Made by a program: the position numbers and the translations under genes. Shown here in pieces: positions 49,043 through 57,992 of a stretch of 64,000 bases of DNA. The notes beneath the pieces are model-generated. The model was not told the origin of the DNA, made no database searches, and saw nothing but the letters and a program-made list of their open reading frames with translations. Location: positions 22,014 to 86,013 of the forward strand of contig CACIKD010000003.1 in the NCBI GenBank assembly GCA_902587145.1, in the 5' to 3' direction. The DNA comes from an uncultured Pelagibacteraceae bacterium (GTDB taxonomy: Bacteria > Pseudomonadota > Alphaproteobacteria > Pelagibacterales > Pelagibacteraceae). The stretch's first letter is position 1. Each line of letters begins with the position of its first letter.

Positions 49043-49069
49043 AAAAAAAAATGGGCTAGTGCCCATTTT
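49043..49069 (-). terminator. Intrinsic-terminator hairpin against the nusA ribosome binding site
   Basis: On the minus strand AAAATGGGC-ACTA-GCCCATTTT forms a 9-bp stem with a 4-nt loop, then continues to a nine-T run. It would end metK transcription. The T-run is followed immediately by AGGAG of nusA, leaving no room for a promoter between hairpin and nusA, so it may also act as an attenuator in the nusA leader. Confidence 0.8.
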
Positions 49070-49090
49070 GTACTTTTTTAAATTTTAGTT

Positions 49091-49120
49091 ATTATTAAAG
49101 AAAAATTAAGGTTTTTTCAA
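49091..49120 (-). promoter_or_regulatory. Candidate nusA operon promoter upstream of the hairpin
   Basis: On the minus strand TTGAAA (49115-49120) and AATAAT (49091-49096) are separated by 18 bp, each 5 of 6 consensus bases. It overlaps the end of metK. The start would be near 49084, giving a leader of about 55 nt that contains the hairpin. Confidence 0.45.
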
Positions 49121-49122
49121 GA

Positions 49123-50292
49123 TTACGCCTTTTTAAAAAGTGACGTTTTATCAGTTTTTTCCCAAGAAAATTCACCTTTATTCGTCGGTTTTCTTCCAAA
49201 ATGCCCGTATGATGATGTAATTTCATAAATTGGCTTATTTAAATTAAGTAATTCTCTAATTCCTCTAGGTGATAAATCAAAATTATCTTTTATAATTTTT
49301 TCAACTTCGGGTGTTTTGCTTTGATCCTTGTCGCCCAATTTTACAAATATAGATAATGGTTTAGATACTCCAATTGCATAAGATAATTGAATCAAACATT
49401 TATCTGTTATTCCAGAGGCAACAATGTTTTTTGCTAGATATCTTGAAACATAAGCTGCTGAGCGATCAACTTTAGTGGGGTCTTTACCCGAAAATGCTCC
49501 CCCGCCATGTGGGGCTGCTCCACCATAAGTATCAACTATTATTTTTCTTCCTGTTAAACCAGTATCTCCATCAGGGCCTCCGATAATAAATTGTCCAGTT
49601 GGATTGATATAAATTTCTGAACTTTTAAGACTACTTAATAATTCTTTTGGTATAGATTTATTTATATAAGGCAATATAATCTCTTTAACTTTTTCTTGAT
49701 CTAAATCTTTTGAGTGTTGTGTTGAAATTACAACTGATGTTATTTTTTTTGGTTTTCCATCTTCGTAAAGCATTGTTACTTGACTCTTTGAGTCTGGCTC
49801 GATACCTTTTAATTTTCCTGATTTTCTATCTTGAGCCATTAAACGTAAAATTTTATGTGAGTAAAATATTGGTGCGGGCATTAAATCTTCTGTCTCGTTG
49901 CAAGCGTATCCAAACATTATCCCTTGATCTCCAGCGCCTTCATCTTTGTTGTCTTTAGAGTCTACTCCCATCGCAATATCAGCTGACTGCTCATGAAGAT
50001 GGGACTCAATTTTTGTTTGTTCTTTCCAAGAAAAACCTTCCTGATCGTAACCTATATCTTTAATGCAGTCTCTAACTTTATTAATGATATCCTCTTTACT
50101 TATATTTGGACCTCGTATTTCCCCTGCAAGCACAACTTTATTAGTAGTGGTTAGAGTTTCACAAGCTACTCTAGCGAAAGGATCTTTAGATAAATAACTA
50201 TCTACTACCATATCAGAAATCCTGTCACATACTTTGTCTGGATGACCTTCAGATACAGACTCGCTGGTAAATAAATAATTTTTTTCAGTCAT
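49123..50292 (-). CDS. metK: S-adenosylmethionine synthetase
   Basis: A 389-residue enzyme forming SAM from ATP and methionine. The motifs [26 protein letters not shown] and [19 protein letters not shown] are canonical. It overlaps the end of lnt by 8 bp on the same strand, so it has no leader of its own, and I see no SAM riboswitch. A strong intrinsic terminator follows. The alphaproteobacterial neighbour trmB is absent. Confidence 0.97.
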   Translation of the reverse strand: MTEKNYLFTSESVSEGHPDKVCDRISDMVVDSYLSKDPFARVACETLTTTNKVVLAGEIRGPNISKEDIINKVRDCIKDIGYDQEGFSWKEQTKIESHLHEQSADIAMGVDSKDNKDEGAGDQGIMFGYACNETEDLMPAPIFYSHKILRLMAQDRKSGKLKGIEPDSKSQVTMLYEDGKPKKITSVVISTQHSKDLDQEKVKEIILPYINKSIPKELLSSLKSSEIYINPTGQFIIGGPDGDTGLTGRKIIVDTYGGAAPHGGGAFSGKDPTKVDRSAAYVSRYLAKNIVASGITDKCLIQLSYAIGVSKPLSIFVKLGDKDQSKTPEVEKIIKDNFDLSPRGIRELLNLNKPIYEITSSYGHFGRKPTNKGEFSWEKTDKTSLFKKA

Positions 50293-51847
50293 TTTTTTTA
50301 TATCTTAAAGAGATTAAACAATATGTAAATAAAAGGACAAAAAATATCAAATCATTTTTATTTCCGTTCTTCTTTTCTATAATTGGGATTTTGTACTCTA
50401 TATTCCCACTTTCATTGTTTTTTAAGCTTTTAATAATTTGGCCTTTGTTATTAATTATTGCGCTAAAACCCTTATTAGCGGATCTTAAAACGTATGAGTC
50501 ACTTTCTATTGCTCTAAAAATTGATTTTGAAAAATGTTGATAGGGTCCAATAGAGTCACCAAACCAACCGTCCTCTGATATATTTATTAATAAATTTTTC
50601 TGACTGCTAATTTTTTGAACTAATTCTGGAAAAATTATTTCATAACAAATTAAAGGCACAATGTTTATGCCACTATAAGAAAATGTATTATTAATTGTGC
50701 CCTTAGTAAAAGATCCAAAGCCTTCTGTAATTTTTTTTAATCCAATATCTTCCCATTTATTATGAAAAGGTAAAAATTCCCCAAATGGAACTAATTTCAC
50801 TTTATTATATTCAAATTGCTTATTTAAATTATTATCTACTACAACAAAACTATTAAAAAATTTATTTTCTTCCTTATCTAAGGTATTTATTCCAAAAACT
50901 ATTAAATGATTGGAAGAAAAATTTTCTTTAATCAAATTTTTATATTTTTTTATTTCAAAAAAATACTTTCCAGACAGTGCCCCTTCTGGCCATACAAAAA
51001 GTGTTTTTTTGTTTTTTTCTACACCGCTATACATTATAAGTTTTTTAATTCTATCTGAAATTTCTTTTTCAGATAAGTCATATTTTAATTCAAAATTTGG
51101 TGAAACTATTTTAATATAAATATATTTTTTATCTTTGAGATTTTTTTGATTTTCTATTTTATTATTATTCAGTACATAATTTCCGTAAATGTAATTTGAA
51201 AAAAACATAGCTAAAAAAAAACTCAAAATTAAGCCTTTATGCTCATATTTTTTTATAAAAAAAATACTTGGAATACAAAAAAAAGTAATTGTTAATAAAT
51301 TAAAAGCAAATAGTCCAATAGGGTTTAAAATTTGAATTATTTCATTAAACCAAGACCAGCTATAAGCCCAAATGTTCCAAGGAAATCCTGTTAATACTTT
51401 TGCTCTTAAATAATCTACAGCAGATATCGCAGCGCAAAAAAATAAAATGGATTTAAAGTCATATTTTAAATATCTTCCGCATATTAAGGAGCCTAAGCCA
51501 TAAAAAATACCGAGAAACATAGGAATTAATATAACTGTTATAGGTATTAAATTTTTGAAGGTATCGTCAAATTTTAAAGAATTTGAAATCCAATAAGTTC
51601 CGGTCAAAAAAAAACCTATACCAAAAAAATATCCTACGTAAAATAAATTTATTAAATATGGTTTTTTTCTGTATTTATTTTTTGATCTTTTATTGATGTA
51701 ACATAAAATAGAAAAAAGGCATGGAAATATTAAAAAATTAATTATTGTAAAATTATACGGCTGAAAAGAAAAAACAGAAAAACAACCTAATAAAAAAGGT
51801 GTTACAAATACCAATAATACTCTGTTGTTTAGAAAAAAATTTATCAT
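50285..51847 (-). CDS. lnt: Apolipoprotein N-acyltransferase
   Basis: A 520-residue inner-membrane enzyme that adds the third acyl chain to lipoproteins. Six or more membrane helices occupy about 8-220, and a periplasmic nitrilase domain (about 245-490) follows. It carries the triad glutamate in [10 protein letters not shown] (E288), lysine in [10 protein letters not shown] (K351) and cysteine in [12 protein letters not shown] (C401). A final helix ends the protein. It starts immediately before ybeY's stop and overlaps metK by 8 bp. The corC/hemolysin gene, usual between ybeY and lnt, is missing. Confidence 0.94.
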   Translation of the reverse strand: MINFFLNNRVLLVFVTPFLLGCFSVFSFQPYNFTIINFLIFPCLFSILCYINKRSKNKYRKKPYLINLFYVGYFFGIGFFLTGTYWISNSLKFDDTFKNLIPITVILIPMFLGIFYGLGSLICGRYLKYDFKSILFFCAAISAVDYLRAKVLTGFPWNIWAYSWSWFNEIIQILNPIGLFAFNLLTITFFCIPSIFFIKKYEHKGLILSFFLAMFFSNYIYGNYVLNNNKIENQKNLKDKKYIYIKIVSPNFELKYDLSEKEISDRIKKLIMYSGVEKNKKTLFVWPEGALSGKYFFEIKKYKNLIKENFSSNHLIVFGINTLDKEENKFFNSFVVVDNNLNKQFEYNKVKLVPFGEFLPFHNKWEDIGLKKITEGFGSFTKGTINNTFSYSGINIVPLICYEIIFPELVQKISSQKNLLINISEDGWFGDSIGPYQHFSKSIFRAIESDSYVLRSANKGFSAIINNKGQIIKSLKNNESGNIEYKIPIIEKKNGNKNDLIFFVLLFTYCLISLRYKKND

Positions 51848-52303
51848 CTAATTTAATTTTTTAAGGAATTTCATTTCTATACCAGCCATTTTTTTGTAAT
51901 TTTTATCTTTTATATGATCGTATCCAAACAGATGTACTAGCCCATGGATCCATAAAACATCAAACTGTCTTTTAAATAATAATTTTGATGAAGTGTTCAT
52001 TTTTTTAAAATTTATTATTATGTCACCTAAATAAATTTCTAAATTAAACTTAGATAACATTTTAAGCTCTTTTTTATTTTGACTTGGAAAAGATAAAATA
52101 TCTGTGGTTTTATTTTTTTTTCTAAATTTCTTATTTAGATATTTTATTTCTTTTGCTTCCGATAAAAGAAGGCTGAATTGATATCTTTTTTTTCCAAAAA
52201 ACTTATCTGTTTGAATTTTTTTTATTTTACGACTTAAATAAGCTTCTGGATTTTTAATATATTTAAACCAGTTTTTATCTTTGACAATAACATTAATCTT
52301 TAT
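51848..52303 (-). CDS. ybeY: Endoribonuclease / 16S rRNA maturation factor YbeY
   Basis: A roughly 151-residue metalloprotein with the zinc site HGLVHLFGYDHIKDKNYKKM and the family segment KKNKTTDILSFP. YbeY processes the 16S rRNA 3' end and takes part in ribosome quality control. I prefer the ATG at 52303 (MIKINVIVKDKNW, the usual YbeY beginning). An upstream ATG at 52321 is possible. Either overlaps the end of phoH (by 11 or 29 bp), implying coupled translation. Confidence 0.9.
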   Translation of the reverse strand: MKINVIVKDKNWFKYIKNPEAYLSRKIKKIQTDKFFGKKRYQFSLLLSEAKEIKYLNKKFRKKNKTTDILSFPSQNKKELKMLSKFNLEIYLGDIIINFKKMNTSSKLLFKRQFDVLWIHGLVHLFGYDHIKDKNYKKMAGIEMKFLKKLN

Positions 52304-53294
52304 CATCAATATTTTTATCAAAAGCTTGAATGATCTTAGTGACTAAAGGATGTCTAACCACATCTCTGTGATCAAATTCTATTATTTTTATTTCATTAAC
52401 TTTATTTAAAATTTTTTTTGTTTTTATTAACCCTGATTGTGATTTATTTATTAAGTCTATCTGTGAAGGGTCTCCATTCACTACAATTTTAGAATTTTCT
52501 CCTATTCTAGTCAAAAACATCTTGATTTGAGTTAATGTTGCATTCTGCGCTTCGTCCAATATGGCAAAAGAGTTTTTTAAAGTTCTTCCTCTCATAAAAG
52601 CTAAGGGAGCGATTTCAATTTCTCCCGACTCAATCTTTTTATTTATTTTTTCAAATCCAAAAAGATCATAAAGTGCGTCGTATAAGGGTCTTAAGTAAGG
52701 ATCCACTTTTTCTTTCATGTCGCCAGGTAAAAATCCAAGCTTTTCTCCCGCTTCTACCGCCGGTCTTGATAATATTACTTTTTCCACTTTTTTTTCAAAC
52801 AACATTGTTATAGCTACTGACACTGCTAAAAAACTTTTACCTGTTCCAGCAGGACCTAAGGCTACAGTTATATCGTTATTTGAAAGAGCATTAATATAGT
52901 CAGATTGTTTTTTAGATCTTGCTATAACTGTTTTTTTTGGAGTTTTTATTAATTGACCGAAATTATGAACATTAGATTTAAAACTAATATTTTTTTCTTT
53001 AACGGATAAAATCAAATCTTGTTTTTCAATCAATTTAGTTTTTAGGTATTTATTTATTAAAAATTTAAGTGCATCAGATGCTAAGTTAGTCTCATTTTGA
53101 CTCCCTTTAATTGTAATGGAATTTCCTCTAAAAAAAATCTTCGTTTTAGTCAGTTTTTCTAACTCATTTAAATTACTATTAAATTCGCCAACAACTGATA
53201 TTAAAACATCGTTATTATGAATCTTAAAATTTATTGTTTCTTTATCTATTTTTTTAATGCTGTAATTTTGTTCAAGATTTTCTATTTTTGACAT
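52293..53294 (-). CDS. phoH: PhoH family P-loop ATPase (PhoL/YbeZ)
   Basis: A 333-residue PhoH-like protein. An N-terminal KH-like segment (about 20-110) precedes the ATPase domain with Walker A ALGPAGTGKSFLA (about 141-153), the AFMRGRTLKNSFAILDEAQNAT Walker B region and VNGDPSQIDL. In many bacteria it forms a pair with YbeY and assists rRNA processing, which fits the overlap with ybeY here. It starts 2 bp after miaB ends. Confidence 0.92.
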   Translation of the reverse strand: MSKIENLEQNYSIKKIDKETINFKIHNNDVLISVVGEFNSNLNELEKLTKTKIFFRGNSITIKGSQNETNLASDALKFLINKYLKTKLIEKQDLILSVKEKNISFKSNVHNFGQLIKTPKKTVIARSKKQSDYINALSNNDITVALGPAGTGKSFLAVSVAITMLFEKKVEKVILSRPAVEAGEKLGFLPGDMKEKVDPYLRPLYDALYDLFGFEKINKKIESGEIEIAPLAFMRGRTLKNSFAILDEAQNATLTQIKMFLTRIGENSKIVVNGDPSQIDLINKSQSGLIKTKKILNKVNEIKIIEFDHRDVVRHPLVTKIIQAFDKNIDDKD

Positions 53295-53296
53295 AT

Positions 53297-54652
53297 TTAA
53301 GCTGCAAGAAAGTTGCCAGTATCAATTATTTCACCATATATTGTATGTTGAGAAAATTTTTTAATAAGTACTTTTTTTTCCTGGCCAATTATGTTTTTTT
53401 TGGAGTCAACTATTACTGGATTCTGATATTCATCTCTTCCAAAATATTTATCTTTCACTTTTTTCATTTTATTTTCAAACAATACTTTTACAATTTTATT
53501 TAAAAGTTGTTTTTTATAATTTATTTTAATATTTTCTGCAATGTTTTGAAAAGTCGTAAGTCTTTTTTTTGCTAGTTTTTCATCAATTATTTCCATATCA
53601 CTTGCAGGTGTTCCAGGTCTTGGACTAAAGATAAAAGAGTAGGTATTTATGAATTTTACCCTTTTCATTAATTCACAAGTTTTAATGAAGTCATTTTCAT
53701 TTTCACCAGGATAAGCAATTATAAAATCACTAGCAAATTTTAATCTTGAATTTTTTTCCTTTAAAATTTGAATTATTTTTAAATATTCTTTTATATTATG
53801 TTTCCTATTCATGCTTTTTAAAATTTTATCAGAACCCGATTGAACAGGAAGATGTAACAGAGGCATCAACTTAGTACATTCTTTGTGAGCGTCTAATAAA
53901 TCTTTTGTCATGTCCTTCGGGTGAGAGGTGTAATAACGAATTCTTATTAAATCCTTTTTTTTCTCTAGAGCAAAAATTATATCAGATAAACGCTTATTTT
54001 TATCTTTGTAAGCATTAACGTTTTGACCTAATAAAATTATTTCTTTTGACCCATTTCTTATAAGTTCATCGGCCTCATTTAGAATTTCACTAAAATTTCT
54101 GGAATATTCTGGACCTCTTGTATAAGGAACTACACAAAATTTACAAAATTTATCACAACCTTCTTGTATTGTTAAAAATGATGATACATTTGAGTTATGG
54201 TTTTGAACTAATTTAAGTTCATCAAATTTTTTTATTGTTTCAAAATCGGTAATATTATGTTGATCTTTTTTATTTTCTATCTCTTTTATAATTTTATTGA
54301 TAGATTGGTATGATTGAGGACCAATAACTGCATCTACATAACGATCTTTTTTTAATATTAAGTCACCTTCTGCCTGAGCGACACATCCGGTTATTATTAG
54401 GATCGGTTTTTTTTTATTTTTATATTCCTTCTTAACTCTACCTACATCGTGGAATACTTTTTCCGTTGCCTTTTCTCTGATATGACAAGTGTTGATAATA
54501 TAACAGTCTGCCTCTGATTTTTCTGTTGTTGGAAAATAATTTATCTTTTTAGTAATATCTAATATTCGGTTGCTATCATATTCGTTCATTTGACAACCAA
54601 AAGTTTTTATAAATATTTTTTTTTTCAAATTATTTCTTTTTTTTTGAACCAT
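53297..54652 (-). CDS. miaB: tRNA-2-methylthio-N6-dimethylallyladenosine synthase MiaB
   Basis: A 451-residue radical-SAM methylthiotransferase. The N-terminal UPF0004 domain starts KTFGCQMNEYDS and carries three cluster cysteines. The radical-SAM cysteines are in EGCDKFCKFCVVPYTRG. A C-terminal TRAM domain (about 375-445) ends the protein. It adds the methylthio group to i6A37 of tRNAs reading UNN codons. Its start lies 23 bp inside the fur-like gene, consistent with coupled translation. Confidence 0.95.
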   Translation of the reverse strand: MVQKKRNNLKKKIFIKTFGCQMNEYDSNRILDITKKINYFPTTEKSEADCYIINTCHIREKATEKVFHDVGRVKKEYKNKKKPILIITGCVAQAEGDLILKKDRYVDAVIGPQSYQSINKIIKEIENKKDQHNITDFETIKKFDELKLVQNHNSNVSSFLTIQEGCDKFCKFCVVPYTRGPEYSRNFSEILNEADELIRNGSKEIILLGQNVNAYKDKNKRLSDIIFALEKKKDLIRIRYYTSHPKDMTKDLLDAHKECTKLMPLLHLPVQSGSDKILKSMNRKHNIKEYLKIIQILKEKNSRLKFASDFIIAYPGENENDFIKTCELMKRVKFINTYSFIFSPRPGTPASDMEIIDEKLAKKRLTTFQNIAENIKINYKKQLLNKIVKVLFENKMKKVKDKYFGRDEYQNPVIVDSKKNIIGQEKKVLIKKFSQHTIYGEIIDTGNFLAA

Positions 54653-55055
54653 AAAGCTCTAGTTTATGGTCAACTAAATTATAGCCAAGTTTTTTTGCTA
54701 TTTTAATTTGCAGCTCTTCAATGTCTTTATCTACAAATTCAATTATTTCTCCAGTATTTACATCAATTAGATGATCATGATGCTCATCTGTTGAAGGTTC
54801 GTATCTAGATTTACCCTCTTTAAAATCATGTCTTTCGATAATCCCTGACTCTTCAAATAATTTCAAAGTTCTATATACCGTAGCTATACTAATTTTTTTA
54901 TCTATTAGTGTAACTCTTTTGTGCAATTCATCAACATCAGGATGGTCCTTGGAGCCGAAAGTCAGCTTTGACTCAGACATTACCTTTGCTATTACTCGTC
55001 TTTGTTCTGTCAGCCTTACTCCTTTTTGTTTACATTTTTCTTCGATTACACTCAT
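54630..55055 (-). CDS. Fur-family metalloregulator (alphaproteobacterial Fur/Mur type)
   Basis: A 141-residue regulator with a winged helix (about 10-85, including VRLTEQRRVIAKVM and ISIATVYRTLKLFEESGIIERHDF) and a metal site HHDHLIDVNTGEIIEF. The CxxC zinc site of gammaproteobacterial Fur is missing, as usual for the alphaproteobacterial Fur/Mur group that often senses manganese. It lies between tsaB and miaB, its conserved place, but rimI is absent. It is one of two Fur-superfamily members here; the other is Irr. Confidence 0.88.
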   Translation of the reverse strand: MSVIEEKCKQKGVRLTEQRRVIAKVMSESKLTFGSKDHPDVDELHKRVTLIDKKISIATVYRTLKLFEESGIIERHDFKEGKSRYEPSTDEHHDHLIDVNTGEIIEFVDKDIEELQIKIAKKLGYNLVDHKLELYGSKKKK

Positions 55056-55070
55056 TATTATTACTTTCCT

Positions 55071-55451
55071 TTACTGATAAATTGGATTTACCAAATTATT
55101 TTTTAATTGTTTATTTTTTATTAAATTCTCAATATTTTCAAGTTTTAAATCTGGTAATTGATTGTTTTTGTAGCCATATAGATTAGAACCATGTACAATT
55201 TGAATTCCTTTTGCCACAGATAAAGATATTCTGATGGAAGAATAGCTTCCTGGCCCCATATTCACAATAATAGAGTATTTACTGCTTAATTTAGCCTTAC
55301 GTTTTTTTAAAAATTTAATGATATTGTTAACAAGAAGATTGTTTGAATTAATATTGTTTTGTAATTTTTCAATAAAGAATTTATTATTAGATTTTAAACC
55401 TATTGAATTATTATTGCCAGTGCAGTTTATTATTAAAAAATTATTAATCAT
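55071..55451 (-). CDS. tsaB: TsaB-like protein, strongly shortened
   Basis: About 126 residues from the ATG at 55451 (MINNFLIINCTGNN), against roughly 200-230 in usual TsaB. The N-terminal ASKHA-fold lobe keeps the signature NMGPGSYSSIRISLSVAKGIQ (TsaB: GPGSFTGLRIGLSxAKGL). The protein then jumps quickly to a tail NLVNPIYQ, resembling the P-x-Y-L/R end of full-length TsaB. Most of the C-terminal lobe is missing. TsaB bridges TsaD and TsaE in t6A synthesis, and tsaE is present in this window. Context nfuA...tsaB-fur-miaB supports identity. A longer start at 55505 is possible. Confidence 0.78.
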   Translation of the reverse strand: MINNFLIINCTGNNNSIGLKSNNKFFIEKLQNNINSNNLLVNNIIKFLKKRKAKLSSKYSIIVNMGPGSYSSIRISLSVAKGIQIVHGSNLYGYKNNQLPDLKLENIENLIKNKQLKNNLVNPIYQ

Positions 55452-56463
55452 TTTTCTATTTTTTTTACCATTAAAATTCAATTTACACTCGTCTGAAATA
55501 ATCATAGATGACTTTGGTATAATTACTATAATGTATCATCGATTTGAAGAAAATAAATACCCCTCTACAAATATAAGGATAAATGATTTTAAAGAACATA
55601 TTAACCTGATTAAAAAAGATGGAATTAAATTCATTAATCCGTCAAATTTTGAAAATGAACTTAATAATAATAAAAAAGAAAGAAAAGTACTCATTACAAT
55701 AGATGACGGATATCAATCTTTCTATGATAATGCTTGGCCAATTCTTAAAAAAGACAAAATTCCTTTCATCTTATTTGTAAGTACCAGAGAGGTCGGAAAA
55801 AGAGGGTATATGAGCTGGGAAAATATTAGAGAAATAGAAAAATATGATTTCGTTGAAATTGGAAATCACAGCCATACCCATGATTACTTAATAGACTTTG
55901 AAAATCAAGAAATTGAAAATGATTTGAAAAAATCTATCAGTATTTTTAAGAATGAGATCGGGAAAAATTCAGCCTTTTTTTCCTATCCTTTTGGTGAATA
56001 TAGCTCTAGTTTAAAAAATATAGTGATTGAGCTAGGCTTTAAGTATGCTTTCGGTCAACACTCGGGAGTGGTCGATTACACTAAAAATTTATTTGAAATG
56101 CCAAGATTTCCGATTAATGAAAAATACGGAGAAAAAGAGAGATTTAAAACTATACTTAAAACTTTACCTTTTCCGTACAAATCAATTCAGCCAAAAGAAA
56201 GATATATAAGTGATAAGAATAATCCTCCTAAAGTAAATATTCAATTTTTTGATAATTTGAAAAATTTAAATAAAATAAACTGTTTTTCAAATGAAGAAGA
56301 TAAGTGGCGAAATTCTAAAATAAAATTTGACAGTAAAAGAAGTCTAAATATTATTTTAGATGGAAAGTTTATTACTGAACGCGGCAGAATAAATTGTTCA
56401 TTAAGAGAAAATAATGGTTTCTACAGATGGCTTGGCATCCAGTTTGTGGTGAAAGAAAAATAA
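55420..56463 (+). CDS. Exported polysaccharide deacetylase (NodB domain)
   Basis: About 347 residues if the GTG at 55420 is used. That start gives a signal peptide FIIKKLLIIFLFFLPLKF followed by mature SEIIID. NodB motifs are present: the metal aspartates in TIDDGYQSF, the histidines in GNHSHTHDYL, and SYPFGEYSS. It would remove acetyl groups from a cell-surface glycan or peptidoglycan. The C-terminal ~110 residues are an extra region of unknown role. The 5' end overlaps the divergent tsaB start by about 32 bp. It is on the opposite strand to its neighbours, as if inserted in the superoperon. Confidence 0.8.
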   Translation: MQFIIKKLLIIFLFFLPLKFNLHSSEIIIDDFGIITIMYHRFEENKYPSTNIRINDFKEHINLIKKDGIKFINPSNFENELNNNKKERKVLITIDDGYQSFYDNAWPILKKDKIPFILFVSTREVGKRGYMSWENIREIEKYDFVEIGNHSHTHDYLIDFENQEIENDLKKSISIFKNEIGKNSAFFSYPFGEYSSSLKNIVIELGFKYAFGQHSGVVDYTKNLFEMPRFPINEKYGEKERFKTILKTLPFPYKSIQPKERYISDKNNPPKVNIQFFDNLKNLNKINCFSNEEDKWRNSKIKFDSKRSLNIILDGKFITERGRINCSLRENNGFYRWLGIQFVVKEK

Positions 56464-56465
56464 TT

Positions 56466-57992
56466 TTAAAGTTGTATATCTTTTTTAACAACAGAGTTAG
56501 TTAATTGAACTTTCTCAAAGTCTGATAAGTCGTTTTGTTTTATTATTTGCTCTAAAATATCTGTATATTCTTTTCCAGTTTGTGCGTATTTATCTAAAGT
56601 ATCTGTAAGATCCAAACCTCTAATAGACTTATTTCTTTTTCTTATACTGTATCTTTTTTCTCTAAACTCTGAATAACCTCTGTGAGTGTTTAAATTATTC
56701 TTATAGGCTTTAACTGAGGCTCTTAGAATTGGAAATCTGAGAATCTTGTGACCTTCGTTTTTACCTTTGTTCAGTGGTTCTATACCCTGACCAGTCCATG
56801 TCCACTGGCCAAATATTGCATTCCCCTCTAAAGCAAATCTTGATGTTCCCCAGCCGCTTTCTTTTGCAGCTTGCGCTAATGCTATAGAGACAGGTATGAT
56901 ATCCATTCTTTTATTTAATTCTGCCATATCAGAATTTTTTACTTTGTATTCTCTTAATTTTAATCTTAACCAAGATTTTTCTTTATCAGAAGTCATTTTT
57001 TTTGACGTGATTCTTTTTAATTTTATTTTGTCATCTAAAATTTTATCATTTTCAGCAACTACCAAAGGAAGGACAATTTTTATAAATGTTTCCTTTTTAA
57101 GCTTAGTATCTTTTATTTCATCTAAATCTTTAGGGAATTGCGTAAAGTATATTGGTTTTACTCTTTTTTGATATCTTACTGTCTTTAAATCGTATTCAAC
57201 ATCTTCGAACAAACTTAAAACAGTCTCAGTTTTGATGTTTAAGTTTGGTAGGACTAATTCGGTCACTTGACTTGGAGATTTCTCTTTTTTTGGTTCAGGT
57301 TTTTTTACCTGTTTTTTCTCCTCTTTTTTTTGAGGTTTTTTTTCTATTTTTTTCTTTACTTCTTTCTGTTTTTCAATTTTTTTTGGTTTTTCTTTCTCAA
57401 CTTGAACTGATTGAGTTACATCTTTTCCGCCATAGTTTTCTTTTAAAGTGAAAAAGGTAATACCTACTGCGCATATAAAGACCACAACTCCAAAACCTTT
57501 GATTAACTTATTAGTTTTTGTTTTTTCAACTTCAGAGGTATAAAAACTGCTAAACAAATTTATTAATGCATCTGAGATAAAACTAGAAACCGTATTAAAT
57601 ACTTTAGGAATTGTATTTAAAATGCCAAGTCCTAAATTACCAGAGTTCCTCCACAATGATAAAAAGAAATTCCCAACACCTCCAGTGGTATCATCGTATA
57701 ATCCTGTAGCTCCTCTTTTCGTTTTTTTGAAAAATTTTCCTACCCCCTCAGTTGTGTCACTATAAATTCCTGAAACCCCTTTTCCAGCTTTTGAAATAGG
57801 ATTTGAAATACTTTTCTTAAAAAAACTTACGTTGAAATCTTTTGGTATAGGAACATTATTCTTTTTTAAAATATGCTCAATTTGATGAGTAGTAAGATTC
57901 TTTTTTCTTTTAATATAATTTTGTACTTCAGAAATTTTGTAGATATTTGCTAGTTCAAGTAATTTATCTCTATAACTTAAATTCTTTTTCAT
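56466..57992 (-). CDS. Membrane-anchored Bax-like glucosaminidase with N-terminal repeats
   Basis: A 508-residue protein with an unusual front end: a helical 1-60, two tandem repeats of about 21 residues (71-110, core SGIYSDTTEGVGKFF and TGLYDDTTGGVGNFF) and a hydrophobic segment 164-182. A Lys/Glu/Pro-rich stretch (198-240) follows that could span the periplasm. The C-terminal domain (about 355-490) matches the Bax/glucosaminidase family: ALAQAAKESGWGTSRFA with catalytic E378, GNAIFGQWTW and FPILRASVKAYKNNLNTH. It probably cleaves peptidoglycan. It starts at the nfuA stop on the same strand and converges with the deacetylase gene. Confidence 0.85.
   Translation of the reverse strand: MKKNLSYRDKLLELANIYKISEVQNYIKRKKNLTTHQIEHILKKNNVPIPKDFNVSFFKKSISNPISKAGKGVSGIYSDTTEGVGKFFKKTKRGATGLYDDTTGGVGNFFLSLWRNSGNLGLGILNTIPKVFNTVSSFISDALINLFSSFYTSEVEKTKTNKLIKGFGVVVFICAVGITFFTLKENYGGKDVTQSVQVEKEKPKKIEKQKEVKKKIEKKPQKKEEKKQVKKPEPKKEKSPSQVTELVLPNLNIKTETVLSLFEDVEYDLKTVRYQKRVKPIYFTQFPKDLDEIKDTKLKKETFIKIVLPLVVAENDKILDDKIKLKRITSKKMTSDKEKSWLRLKLREYKVKNSDMAELNKRMDIIPVSIALAQAAKESGWGTSRFALEGNAIFGQWTWTGQGIEPLNKGKNEGHKILRFPILRASVKAYKNNLNTHRGYSEFREKRYSIRKRNKSIRGLDLTDTLDKYAQTGKEYTDILEQIIKQNDLSDFEKVQLTNSVVKKDIQL
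57663..57782 (-). repeat. Tandem 21-residue coding repeat in the Bax-like protein
   Basis: Residues 71-110 hold two copies of a glycine-rich unit with shared pattern G-x-[ST]-G-[IL]-Y-x-D-T-T-x-G-V-G-x-F-F. Each is encoded by about 63 bp and the copies have diverged at the DNA level. The unit resembles glycine-zipper-like or membrane-associating segments; its function is not known to me. Confidence 0.75.
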
